A DNA stretch of 16,311 bases from NCBI GenBank assembly GCA_963933205.1, contig CAWVTK010000032.1:1-16311 (forward strand), given 5' to 3'. This document shows positions 1 through 7,398 of the stretch, piece after piece. Positions within the stretch are counted from its first letter, which is position 1, and the number at the start of each line of letters is the position of its first letter. Position numbers and translations under genes: made by a program. The notes under the pieces were generated by a model. That model had not been told where the DNA came from. It saw only the letters and a program-made list of their open reading frames with translations, and did not search any database. This DNA is from UBA6772 sp963933205 (GTDB taxonomy: Bacteria > Bacteroidota > Bacteroidia > Flavobacteriales > UBA7430).

Positions 1-118
1 TTTACTCTATTTCTAAGAACAAATTCACGAGTTAATATATCGGAAAAAAGATAGACGGAGTAATGATCTATTCCTCCGATATATTAACTCGTGAATTTGT
101 TCTTAGAAATAGAGTAAA
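1..118. repeat. Perfect 44-bp inverted repeat at the window edge
   Basis: Bases 1-44 are the exact reverse complement of bases 75-118, leaving a 30-nt spacer (45-74). The left arm begins at the first base of the window, so the repeat may be longer than can be seen. The right arm lies inside the polysaccharide gene. The left arm puts a stop codon (33-35) in that gene's frame, although family-like coding sequence continues upstream of the annotated start to about base 42. A perfect match this long that ends at a sequence edge is typical of a fold-back (chimeric) assembly or amplification artefact. A real inverted repeat of a DNA-inversion system is the less likely alternative. Confidence 0.97.
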
Positions 119-1355
119 AGAAGTTATTGTTTCTATACAGAACATTAAACCGGGCCGCTTAATGGAAATAACAGACGACTTAATTGCTTACAATGTAAAA
201 GTCAAGATTGTTCCTGCGGTTGATAAGTGGATTGACGGAGAATTTAACCTAGGTCAAATTAAGCAAGTAAAAATTGAAGACCTATTAGATAGAGCACCCA
301 TAGAAATAGACAATCCAATTGTAAAAAGCGATCTAAGTATTAAAGTAATATTTGTTACGGGCGCTGCCGGATCTATAGGTTCTGAAATAGCACGTCAGCT
401 ATATAGATGCAATCTAAAACACCTTATTTTAATTGACCAGGCCGAATCTCCTTTATACGACTTACAACAAGAATTCGTACAAAAAGAGTCGCTCAACTTT
501 ACCTCAGAAGTAGCAGATGTTCGCGATGAATATAGAATGCAGCAATTGTTTGAAAAATACAAACCCGAAATAATTTTTCATGCGGCCGCATACAAACACG
601 TGCCTTTGATGGAAGGAAACCCTTACGAAGCTATACGGGTTAATGTTTCAGGAACAAAGCTGTTAGCTGATCTTGCTGTAGCTAATGGAGTAGAGCGTTT
701 TGTAATGGTATCCACCGATAAGGCGGTAAACCCTACCAATGTAATGGGTACTACCAAACGTATTGCAGAGATGTATACCTCTTGTTTGTCTAACAAAGGA
801 AAAACAAAATTTATTACAACTCGTTTTGGTAATGTGTTAGGTTCAAACGGATCTGTAATTCCATTGTTTAAAAAGCAAATTGAGGCTGGTGGTCCTTTAA
901 CCGTTACTCACAAGGATATTACACGCTACTTTATGACCATTCCCGAAGCCTGCCAGCTGGTTTTAGAAGCCGGAGTTATGGGTAAAGGTGGAGAGATTTA
1001 CGTATTCGACATGGGTGCATCTGTTAAGATATACGACGTAGCATTAAAGATGATTCAATTGTCTGGTTTCAAATTTCCCGAGGATATAGATATAAAAATT
1101 TCGGGACTTCGTCCTGGAGAAAAATTGTACGAAGAGTTGTTGGCCAATAATGAAAACACACAACCAACCTATCACGAAAAAATAATGATTGCTAAAACAC
1201 CGGCTCTGAATGCAAAAGAAGTGACACTTAAAATAGATGAAATTTGCAATGTTAATAAAGAGATTGATAGCTTTAAAGTGGTTTCCTTATTAAAGGAGCT
1301 AGTTCCGGAGTACGTGTCTAAAAATTCGATTTATGAGAGATTAGACAACAACTAA
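63..1355 (+). CDS. CapD/WbpM-type nucleotide-sugar 4,6-dehydratase, 5'-truncated
   Basis: This is the C-terminal part of a membrane-anchored polysaccharide biosynthesis protein of the extended SDR superfamily, whose members dehydrate UDP-GlcNAc-like sugars at C4/C6 for capsule, O-antigen or glycan synthesis. Residues 1-90 match the end of the CoA-binding-like linker that precedes the catalytic domain in this family. The NAD-binding motif TGAAGSIG is at 99-106 and HAAAYKHVP at 173-181. The catalytic region STDKAVNPTNVMGTTK ends at 232, with Met228 and Lys232 forming the MxxxK pair that replaces YxxxK in long FlaA1-like enzymes. RFGNVLGS follows at 254-261. Full family members are about 640 residues with four N-terminal membrane helices, so about 200 residues are missing. 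The frame stays open upstream of the ATG to base 36 (residues YIGKKIDGV), and the GKKIDGV part looks family-like. The ATG at 63 is therefore an internal Met, not the native start. A terminator follows 23 nt after the stop. Confidence 0.9.
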   Translation: MIYSSDILTREFVLRNRVKEVIVSIQNIKPGRLMEITDDLIAYNVKVKIVPAVDKWIDGEFNLGQIKQVKIEDLLDRAPIEIDNPIVKSDLSIKVIFVTGAAGSIGSEIARQLYRCNLKHLILIDQAESPLYDLQQEFVQKESLNFTSEVADVRDEYRMQQLFEKYKPEIIFHAAAYKHVPLMEGNPYEAIRVNVSGTKLLADLAVANGVERFVMVSTDKAVNPTNVMGTTKRIAEMYTSCLSNKGKTKFITTRFGNVLGSNGSVIPLFKKQIEAGGPLTVTHKDITRYFMTIPEACQLVLEAGVMGKGGEIYVFDMGASVKIYDVALKMIQLSGFKFPEDIDIKISGLRPGEKLYEELLANNENTQPTYHEKIMIAKTPALNAKEVTLKIDEICNVNKEIDSFKVVSLLKELVPEYVSKNSIYERLDNN

Positions 1356-1377
1356 TCTTTTTTACCATTTTCTTAAT

Positions 1378-1403
1378 AACGACCATACGGTCGTTTTTTT
1401 TTT
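1378..1403 (+). terminator. Rho-independent terminator after the dehydratase gene
   Basis: A 7-bp stem (AACGACC/GGTCGTT) with a 4-nt loop is followed directly by an unbroken T tract to base 1403. It lies 23 nt after the dehydratase stop and just before the acs promoter, so it separates the two transcripts. Confidence 0.87.
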
Positions 1404-1415
1404 GCTTAACATTCT

Positions 1416-1423
1416 TATATTTG
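1416..1423 (+). promoter_or_regulatory. Candidate acs promoter, -7 element
   Basis: TATATTTG matches the Bacteroidota -7 consensus TAnnTTTG at every fixed base. It lies 60 nt before the acs ATG and just after the upstream terminator. No good -33 TTG is visible at the usual spacing; the nearest, TTTG at 1401-1404, is too close. Transcription would start near 1430. The -7 match is seen in the sequence, and promoter function is inferred. Confidence 0.5.
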
Positions 1424-1482
1424 ACCTAAGAAGACTCTTTTTTGCACAGTACTTCTGTTTCTCAACAATTTTTTAAAAGCGC

Positions 1483-3372
1483 ATGAAAAAAATAAATAGT
1501 TTCGAAGAATACCAATCTGAGTATAAAAAAAGTGTTGTTAATCCGGAATTGTTTTGGGAAGAAAAAGCGGCCACTTTTCTATGGAAAAAGAAGTGGGACA
1601 CTGTCTTAGAATGGAATTTTGAAACCCCATCCATTAAGTGGTTTGAAGGCGGGAAATTAAACATAACCGAAAACTGTTTAGACCGACATTTAGAAGACCA
1701 TGGAGCTAAAACAGCCATTCTATGGGAACCGAACAATCCTGAAGAGGAAGCCCAACATATTTCCTATCGAGAATTACATAGTCGCGTAGCCCAATTTTCT
1801 AATGCATTAAAATCCTTAGGCATTAAAAAGGGAGATCGCGTGTGTTTATACATGCCAATGGTTCCAGAATTAAGTGTTGCTGTGCTCGCTTGCGCTCGTA
1901 TAGGAGCAATTCATTCAGTAGTCTTTGCCGGCTTTTCTGCAAAATCTTTGGCCGATAGAATAAACGATGCCTCCTGTAATTTATTAATTACTGCAGATGG
2001 CTCATTTAGAGGAAGCAAAGTATTGAATTTAAAAGCGATTGTAGACACAGCTTTAGACAGTTGTCCGACCATACTACATAGTATAGTGGTGGAACGAACT
2101 TTTAGTAAACCACCAATGCAGAGGGGCAGAGATTTGTGGTGGCACGAGCTCATTAAAAATGTTTCTTCTGTTTGCCAAGCAGAAGCAATGGACTCAGAAG
2201 ACGAACTCTTCATCCTATATACTTCAGGATCAACCGGAAAACCAAAAGGTGTAGTACATACTACTGCAGGATACATGGTTTACGCCGAATATTCATTTAG
2301 AAATGTGTTTCAATACCAGGCAAAGGACCTTTTTTGGTGTACGGCAGACATTGGTTGGATAACCGGACACTCCTACGTAATATATGGACCTTTGCTAGCA
2401 GGAGCTACTACTTTAATGTTTGAGGGAGTGCCTACTTTTCCTAATGCAGGCAGGTTCTGGGAAATAATAGACAAACATCAAGTAACTACCTTTTATACTG
2501 CACCCACAGCTATAAGAGCTCTAGAAGCTAAAGGCTTAGACTTTGTAAAGCCCTATTCTTTAAGCTCTTTAAAAGTGCTTGGAACTGTTGGAGAGCCTAT
2601 AAATGAGGAAGCTTGGCAATGGTACCATAAACACATTGGTAAAGAAAAATGTCCAATAGTAGACACCTGGTGGCAAACAGAAACTGGAGGAATGATGATT
2701 GCTCCTTTGGCAGGAATTACACAATTAAAGCCAACCTATGCAACCTTACCATTACCAGGAATTCAACCTTGTTTAGTAGATGCTTCCGGTAATGAATTAG
2801 CGGGCAACAACGTGGAAGGAAACCTATGTATAAAGTACCCCTGGCCTTCTATTATTAGAACAACTTACGGAGACCATAGCAGGTGTAAAGAGGTTTACTT
2901 TAGTACTTATCCTGGTAAATACTTTACAGGCGATGGTTGTAAACGCGATGTTGATGGCTTTTATAGAATAACCGGTCGTGTAGACGACGTTATTAATATT
3001 TCAGGACATAGAATAGGAACCGCAGAGGTAGAAGATGCTATAAACTCACATCCTTCCGTAATTGAATCTGCTGTTGTCGGTTTTCCACATCCAATAAAGG
3101 GACAAGGAATTTACGCTTTCGTAATTGCAGAATCTGGAATTATTTTCGAGCAGATTATCGATGAAATTCAAGCCGAAATTTGCGACCATATTGGAGCAAT
3201 AGCACGTTTGGAAAAAATTCAAATAGTTGCCGGCTTACCCAAAACACGTTCCGGAAAAATTATGCGTCGTATTTTACGTAAAATTGCCAGTGGCGAAAAA
3301 TCAAATTTCGGAGACACCAGTACTCTGTTAGATCCTTCTGTTGTTGAACGAATATTAAATAACAAGGAGTAA
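1483..3372 (+). CDS. acs: Acetyl-CoA synthetase (AMP-forming)
   Basis: Cytoplasmic enzyme that activates acetate with ATP and CoA to acetyl-CoA via acetyl-AMP. At 629 residues it is a full-length ANL-superfamily member, slightly shorter than the roughly 650 usual for Acs. Visible motifs in order: the P-loop-like YTSGSTGKPKG (246-256); GWITGHS (291-297) and WWQTETGG (396-403), whose second Trp limits the acyl pocket to acetate in this family; the hinge and A8 region GRVDDVINISGHR (498-510); and the A10 motif PKTRSGKIMRR (586-596). Lys592 in that last motif is the catalytic lysine that is reversibly acetylated in characterised Acs proteins, so post-translational control is likely by family. The ATG at 1483 gives the usual N-terminal ACAS_N region. 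No clear Shine-Dalgarno is seen, as is common in this phylum. The gene stands alone between its own promoter and a weak terminator. Confidence 0.97.
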   Translation: MKKINSFEEYQSEYKKSVVNPELFWEEKAATFLWKKKWDTVLEWNFETPSIKWFEGGKLNITENCLDRHLEDHGAKTAILWEPNNPEEEAQHISYRELHSRVAQFSNALKSLGIKKGDRVCLYMPMVPELSVAVLACARIGAIHSVVFAGFSAKSLADRINDASCNLLITADGSFRGSKVLNLKAIVDTALDSCPTILHSIVVERTFSKPPMQRGRDLWWHELIKNVSSVCQAEAMDSEDELFILYTSGSTGKPKGVVHTTAGYMVYAEYSFRNVFQYQAKDLFWCTADIGWITGHSYVIYGPLLAGATTLMFEGVPTFPNAGRFWEIIDKHQVTTFYTAPTAIRALEAKGLDFVKPYSLSSLKVLGTVGEPINEEAWQWYHKHIGKEKCPIVDTWWQTETGGMMIAPLAGITQLKPTYATLPLPGIQPCLVDASGNELAGNNVEGNLCIKYPWPSIIRTTYGDHSRCKEVYFSTYPGKYFTGDGCKRDVDGFYRITGRVDDVINISGHRIGTAEVEDAINSHPSVIESAVVGFPHPIKGQGIYAFVIAESGIIFEQIIDEIQAEICDHIGAIARLEKIQIVAGLPKTRSGKIMRRILRKIASGEKSNFGDTSTLLDPSVVERILNNKE

Positions 3373-3592
3373 TTTGTTTTAGTAAACTCAAAGCGTTGGA
3401 ATTTACTACTGGCCTCACAAACCCATTTCCCGAATCTTATAAATAGATAATTTCTAGTAATGTCTTTGGCATTGAAGATGCCAGAACTTCAATTGCAATC
3501 GTGCACACTATCCGTAACCAACATCCTACGGGCTTAGTTGGCGAATATCATCCTTTTGCAAAATTGAAGCAATCAATACGCCCCTTTTGAAT
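3373..3592. other. 220-bp gene-free stretch with overlapping hairpins
   Basis: This lies between the converging acs and S51 peptidase genes and holds no convincing gene. Two inverted repeats share bases, so only one can form at a time: 3465-3472 with 3478-3485 (core TGGCAT/ATGCCA), and 3471-3477 with 3487-3493 (ATTGAAG/CTTCAAT). A third arm pair, CCGTA/TACGG, is at 3512-3516 and 3527-3531. The part around 3500-3545 looks less AT-rich than its surroundings. It could be an acs 3' UTR, a small RNA, a dispersed repeat or a decayed gene; the sequence alone does not decide. Confidence 0.45.
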
Positions 3593-4783
3593 TTAATCGC
3601 CTAATTGAAGGCGCTTTTTTGCAGAGCCATCCTCGAAAACATCAAAACAAAGGCCGACATAACTCTTCGCAACAGGTCTCCCAAGTATATCTGTTGTTTT
3701 TAAAAGCTCGTTTCTTTTTTTTAAATCGATGCTTTCTATCCCAATAATACCACAATTTGGTGCAAGCCCGTTTTCACTATAAAACGCACCATCTGTAACA
3801 GACCAATTTAGCCACTCTCCTCCATTAACCGTTTCCCAATCGTTTAAATCAAGAAAGTGCTCTCCAGTAGTTGTTCCTCCAATCCTGTAAACTTTAGTGG
3901 CTTTTGTGTTAAAATCCCATGTAAATGGAATTCCTTCTTCTAACGATTCTGGTACATTTCCACTCTCACAATTTGTTTGGATAAAAAAAGCATAATCATC
4001 GTATTCTGGCCACTCTCCGTAAACGGCACCAATTCCAGCTGAGTCTATACATACAGCCGTGTATTCATCACAAGCAATTCCGAACGAACTTTGCCCAAGC
4101 TCATTATTCATTCTAGCTATAAAGGTTAGTAGCCTACCCTCTCTGTCTCGTTCGCTAAAATGAGTGTCCGTAATTGTTTTGTCTAATAAGGGGGCGTTTA
4201 AAAAATCGTTGTACCCAATCGTCATAAAACTATTGTATGGGTTTTGCAATGCTTCGGAGCTATAAACCGTTCCATTTTCTGCAGAAAAGTAGGAACCACC
4301 TAATATTGCCATTCCTGCACTTGTACCTCCAAGTACACCCTTTTTTATATTCATGTGCTCGTTTAGTAAAACTTGTACCTCTGTATTTTTCCAATAGTTT
4401 ATATAATCGTATTGATCTCCTCCAGCAATCCAAATTGCTTCTGCATTGGCTATTTGTTGCAGAACATATGGGTTTGTAGCAGCGTTTTGAGTATTAAATA
4501 CAATTGTTTCTACAGAGTTTATTTCTACGCCTAAGTCTTCAAAAAAATAATCGTTGTACCCATCAGATCCACTGGCCCTAAGAACCAAAACATCTCCGTT
4601 ATTTGCTTTTTCTAAAAACCAAATCATAGCGCGGTCATCCTCCGTAGAACCTCCCATTAAACAAAGTCCATACCTTGGGTTTGTACTTACATCTGTTGTA
4701 TCTCCAGTAAAGTATGAGGTGTACGATTGAGCGTTTGTATTTATACTTAATGCTATAGAAAGGATTGCGGCAAGTAATTTCAT
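3593..4783 (-). CDS. Secreted S51-family (cyanophycinase-like) peptidase with T9SS sorting tail
   Basis: A 396-residue serine peptidase-like protein of the S51/cyanophycinase group. Known members use a Ser nucleophile in a GTSAG elbow to cut beta-linked Asp-Arg dipeptides from cyanophycin or N-terminal Asp dipeptides. Residues 1-18 form a signal peptide (short basic start, hydrophobic core, cleavage near NAQS). GGDQ is at 121-124. GGTSAGM at 152-158 gives the likely nucleophile Ser155. DTHFSERDREGR begins at 206, with His208 at the conserved histidine position. The last 40 or so residues (LLKTTDILGRP, then YVGLCFDVFEDGS) resemble the T9SS C-terminal sorting domain, so the product is probably exported across the outer membrane and anchored or released. 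Residues 285-345 form an Asn/Trp/Gly-rich stretch between catalytic domain and tail. The gene lies 10 nt after the alpha/beta hydrolase and is probably co-transcribed with it. No cyanophycin synthetase is present here, so the substrate is unknown; a general extracellular dipeptidase is as likely as a cyanophycinase. Confidence 0.86.
   Translation of the reverse strand: MKLLAAILSIALSINTNAQSYTSYFTGDTTDVSTNPRYGLCLMGGSTEDDRAMIWFLEKANNGDVLVLRASGSDGYNDYFFEDLGVEINSVETIVFNTQNAATNPYVLQQIANAEAIWIAGGDQYDYINYWKNTEVQVLLNEHMNIKKGVLGGTSAGMAILGGSYFSAENGTVYSSEALQNPYNSFMTIGYNDFLNAPLLDKTITDTHFSERDREGRLLTFIARMNNELGQSSFGIACDEYTAVCIDSAGIGAVYGEWPEYDDYAFFIQTNCESGNVPESLEEGIPFTWDFNTKATKVYRIGGTTTGEHFLDLNDWETVNGGEWLNWSVTDGAFYSENGLAPNCGIIGIESIDLKKRNELLKTTDILGRPVAKSYVGLCFDVFEDGSAKKRLQLGD
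3595..3620 (+). terminator. Weak terminator for acs inside the converging gene
   Basis: A stem CGCCT/AGGCG (3598-3602 with 3609-3613) has a 6-nt loop. It is extended past one mismatch by AA/TT and followed by a T run to 3620. It reads on the plus strand and overlaps the last codons of the converging peptidase gene. It lies more than 220 nt after the acs stop, which would give acs a long 3' UTR. Confidence 0.42.
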
Positions 4784-4793
4784 AGGTATTGTT

Positions 4794-5570
4794 TTAAAGC
4801 GAATGGAGGATGTTAATTATTTCGTTTGCGCATTTTTTGGTTTGTTCCAGCGGAAACAAATGCCCTCCCTCGAAGGCTCTAAATTGTGTGTTCGGAAACA
4901 AGGGCTTTACTTTATTAATAGCTCTTGTATTCGCAATTTCTCCAGTGGTTGCGTAAAGATAATAACTCGGAATTTTGAGTTTAATTTTTTTATAAAAGGG
5001 AGGAGTAAGCTCGAAAATTTTAGTTTCTATGTTTTTTTTAAAACGCAATTTCATCCCGCCATCAGCTTCATAAAATCCATGTTCTATGTAATTATGAAAT
5101 GATTTTTCTGTAAAGTTTTTAAATAATTTTTTAGCGCGAAATTTTGAAGATATTAATGCTTTAGAAGGAAAGTAATCTGAGCGCTTACTCGATTTTTTAG
5201 CTAGAGGCATAAAGTACCTTGATAGCTTAAGCCATTGCATAATACCTAAAACTATTCTAATTCTTTTTGAAAGAACTGGAGGATCCATAAGAATAAGTCC
5301 CTTAAACAAGTCCGGCCTTTGTTGAGCGGCTAAAGCTAAGCATACTGCACCAAAAGAATGCCCTATTGCCCAAACAGGTTCCTGGTAATGTTCTTCTAAA
5401 TAGGCTATTATTTCTGGTACTATATCGCTCCAAGAGTTTTTTAGTGTATACTTTCCGTGAGCTAATAATGGAATGTAATCTACTTGGTAGTTTTTAAGCT
5501 GAACAAATAAGTCCTTATAAACTTCAGCCGGAAAACCATTTGCATGCGCAAAAAACACCTTCTCTTTCAT
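4794..5570 (-). CDS. Alpha/beta hydrolase, function unknown
   Basis: A 258-residue single-domain alpha/beta-hydrolase-fold protein without a signal peptide, so probably cytoplasmic. HANGFP at 9-14 is the oxyanion-hole strand motif. GHSFG at 70-74 is the nucleophile elbow with Ser72. GGHLFPLEQ (235-243) carries the likely catalytic His237. The acid is less clear: Asp96 in MDPP is at the end of strand 6, and Glu211 is another candidate. The lid region (about 100-160) is very basic and aromatic, unlike the rest. It could be an esterase, a lipase-like acyl hydrolase or another ester/amide hydrolase; no substrate can be read from the sequence. The start has TGGAG four nt before the ATG, an unusually good ribosome-binding site for this window. 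It lies 71 nt after recJ and 10 nt before the peptidase gene. Confidence 0.85.
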   Translation of the reverse strand: MKEKVFFAHANGFPAEVYKDLFVQLKNYQVDYIPLLAHGKYTLKNSWSDIVPEIIAYLEEHYQEPVWAIGHSFGAVCLALAAQQRPDLFKGLILMDPPVLSKRIRIVLGIMQWLKLSRYFMPLAKKSSKRSDYFPSKALISSKFRAKKLFKNFTEKSFHNYIEHGFYEADGGMKLRFKKNIETKIFELTPPFYKKIKLKIPSYYLYATTGEIANTRAINKVKPLFPNTQFRAFEGGHLFPLEQTKKCANEIINILHSL

Positions 5571-5641
5571 ATTACTCCACTACTTTTTTCTGCTGTACAA
5601 CTGCCCTCATTAATAAGGTAGTTTACTTTATACAAAACGCA

Positions 5642-7354
5642 TTAATTTATTTTTAGGTCTTTTACGCCTAATTGTATACTTGTTTTGCCTTTCCAAACAT
5701 TTTCTTGAATAGCATAGCAAACATCAAAGGGTAAGCCCTTGGCTATATATGCAGAGTGTTTTCCCATTTTAAATGCAATTCCATTCATTTCCGAAAGTCG
5801 CTCTTTTTCGGAACACATATGTAGTTTCAAATGTTCACTATCAGTCCCCACTGCTCTACTATAACCTCTATCCATAGCATTTTTAGTGTAAAATAATGGA
5901 GCCATATTTTCTGGTCCAAATGGTTCAAACTGCTTCAGTATTTTAAGAAATCCTTCTGTTATATCTGCGAAGTCGAGTTCAGCGTCAAGGTCTAAAACTT
6001 CTGTTTTTTGCTCCTCTGTAATCCGTTCAGAAACTACCCTCTCAAAAGCCTCTTTAAAGTTCTGATAATTTTCCTCTTTTAGTGTAAGTCCAGCAGCATA
6101 CATATGTCCACCAAACTGCTCAATATGTTCTTTGCAAGCCTCTAGAGCTTCGTACACATCAAAACCTTTAACAGATCGAACGGAGGCTGCTAAAACCCCA
6201 TTGCTTTTAGTAAACACTACTGTAGGTCTGTAATAGGTTTCGATAAGTCGCGAGGCTACAATACCTATAACTCCTTTATGCCACGTAGAATGGTATACAA
6301 CTGTGGAGGCTCTTTTTTCTTCTTTGTTTGTTTTAATTTGCACTAAGGCTTCTTCAGCAATTCGTTGATCTTGCGCTCTTCTATCGGTATTGTAAGTTTC
6401 AATTTCTTGGGCAGTTTTTAGTGCATCTGCCTGGTCCTGTTCAATAAGCAAGCGCACTGCATTGTGTGCATGTTTCATTCGTCCCGCAGCATTAATTCTT
6501 GGGGCTATGGTAAAAACAACATCTGTAATGGTCATCGATCCTTTGCGTTTGTGTTCTTGCATAAGGGCTAACATTCCCATTCTAGGATTTTCGTTTAAGA
6601 GTTTAAGACCGTAGTAGGCCAAAACTCTATTTTCGCCAACTATTGGAACTATATCGGCTCCAATTGCTACTGCAACATAATCTAAATAGGTATAAGCAAT
6701 GGCGGAATCTAAGCCTTGTAATTTTAAGTAGGCTTGCATTAGTTTAAAGCCTACGCCGCAGCCACATAATTCTTTAAAAGGATAGGCACAATCTTCTCGC
6801 TTAGGATCTAAAACAGCATAGGCATTTGGTAGAATTTCTCCAGGGCGGTGATGGTCACAAATAATAAGATCTAGTCCCTTAGATTGGGCGTATTTTATCT
6901 TGTCAACTGCTTTTACTCCGCAGTCTAATGTAATCATTAAGGATATCCCTTTCTCAAGTGCATCATCAATACCTTTATAAGAAATACCATAACCTTCATG
7001 GTATCGATCGGGTATGTAATAATCGCATACTGCGTTTTGACTTTTTAGGAAGCTGTACATTAAACTTACCGAGGTGGTTCCATCTACATCGTAATCTCCA
7101 TAAACCCGAATGGGTTCTTTTGAGTTTACTCCAGCAATAAGTCTTTTTGCAGCTTTTTCCATGTCTTGCATCAAGAAGGGGTCGTGCAACATAGAAAGCT
7201 GCGGACGGAAAAAGGTTTTCGCTTTTTCAAAGTCATCTATTTTTCTACTAACAAGTAAAGAGCAAATTGCTTTTGAGACGCCTAATTCCTTACGGAGCTT
7301 AAATACTTTTTGCTCATCTGGCTTTTCTCTAAGTTTCCAAATTTTTTGAGTCAT
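5642..7354 (-). CDS. recJ: Single-stranded-DNA-specific exonuclease RecJ
   Basis: 5'-to-3' exonuclease on single-stranded DNA, used in recombination, mismatch and base-excision repair. All diagnostic motifs are present: DYDVDG (87-92), LDCG (143-146), DHH (167-169) and GCGVGFK (198-204) in the DHH domain; PRINAAGRM (285-293); HKGVIGIVASRL (359-370) and GGH (415-417) in the DHHA1 domain; then FEPFGPENMAP (476-486) in the OB-fold part. The Asp and His residues of these motifs bind the catalytic metal ions in the family. At 570 residues it is full length. It follows aroFQ by 44 nt on the same strand, so it is probably in the rsmI-aroFQ-recJ transcript. No separate promoter is evident. Confidence 0.97.
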   Translation of the reverse strand: MTQKIWKLREKPDEQKVFKLRKELGVSKAICSLLVSRKIDDFEKAKTFFRPQLSMLHDPFLMQDMEKAAKRLIAGVNSKEPIRVYGDYDVDGTTSVSLMYSFLKSQNAVCDYYIPDRYHEGYGISYKGIDDALEKGISLMITLDCGVKAVDKIKYAQSKGLDLIICDHHRPGEILPNAYAVLDPKREDCAYPFKELCGCGVGFKLMQAYLKLQGLDSAIAYTYLDYVAVAIGADIVPIVGENRVLAYYGLKLLNENPRMGMLALMQEHKRKGSMTITDVVFTIAPRINAAGRMKHAHNAVRLLIEQDQADALKTAQEIETYNTDRRAQDQRIAEEALVQIKTNKEEKRASTVVYHSTWHKGVIGIVASRLIETYYRPTVVFTKSNGVLAASVRSVKGFDVYEALEACKEHIEQFGGHMYAAGLTLKEENYQNFKEAFERVVSERITEEQKTEVLDLDAELDFADITEGFLKILKQFEPFGPENMAPLFYTKNAMDRGYSRAVGTDSEHLKLHMCSEKERLSEMNGIAFKMGKHSAYIAKGLPFDVCYAIQENVWKGKTSIQLGVKDLKIN

Positions 7355-7398
7355 AATTTAATGAGTTACCGGCTAGCTATTTTCATCAGAGCAAAAGG

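Noticed and set aside
744..758. Loss of the catalytic tyrosine in the dehydratase (NVMGTTK instead of YxxxK)
   Set aside because: Met in place of Tyr is normal in the long FlaA1/WbpM/CapD group, so this is not decay.
3447..3587. 47-codon plus-strand open frame in the gap after acs
   Set aside because: It has no start codon near its beginning and no family-like motif, and it crosses the hairpins. It is too short to call as a gene or pseudogene.
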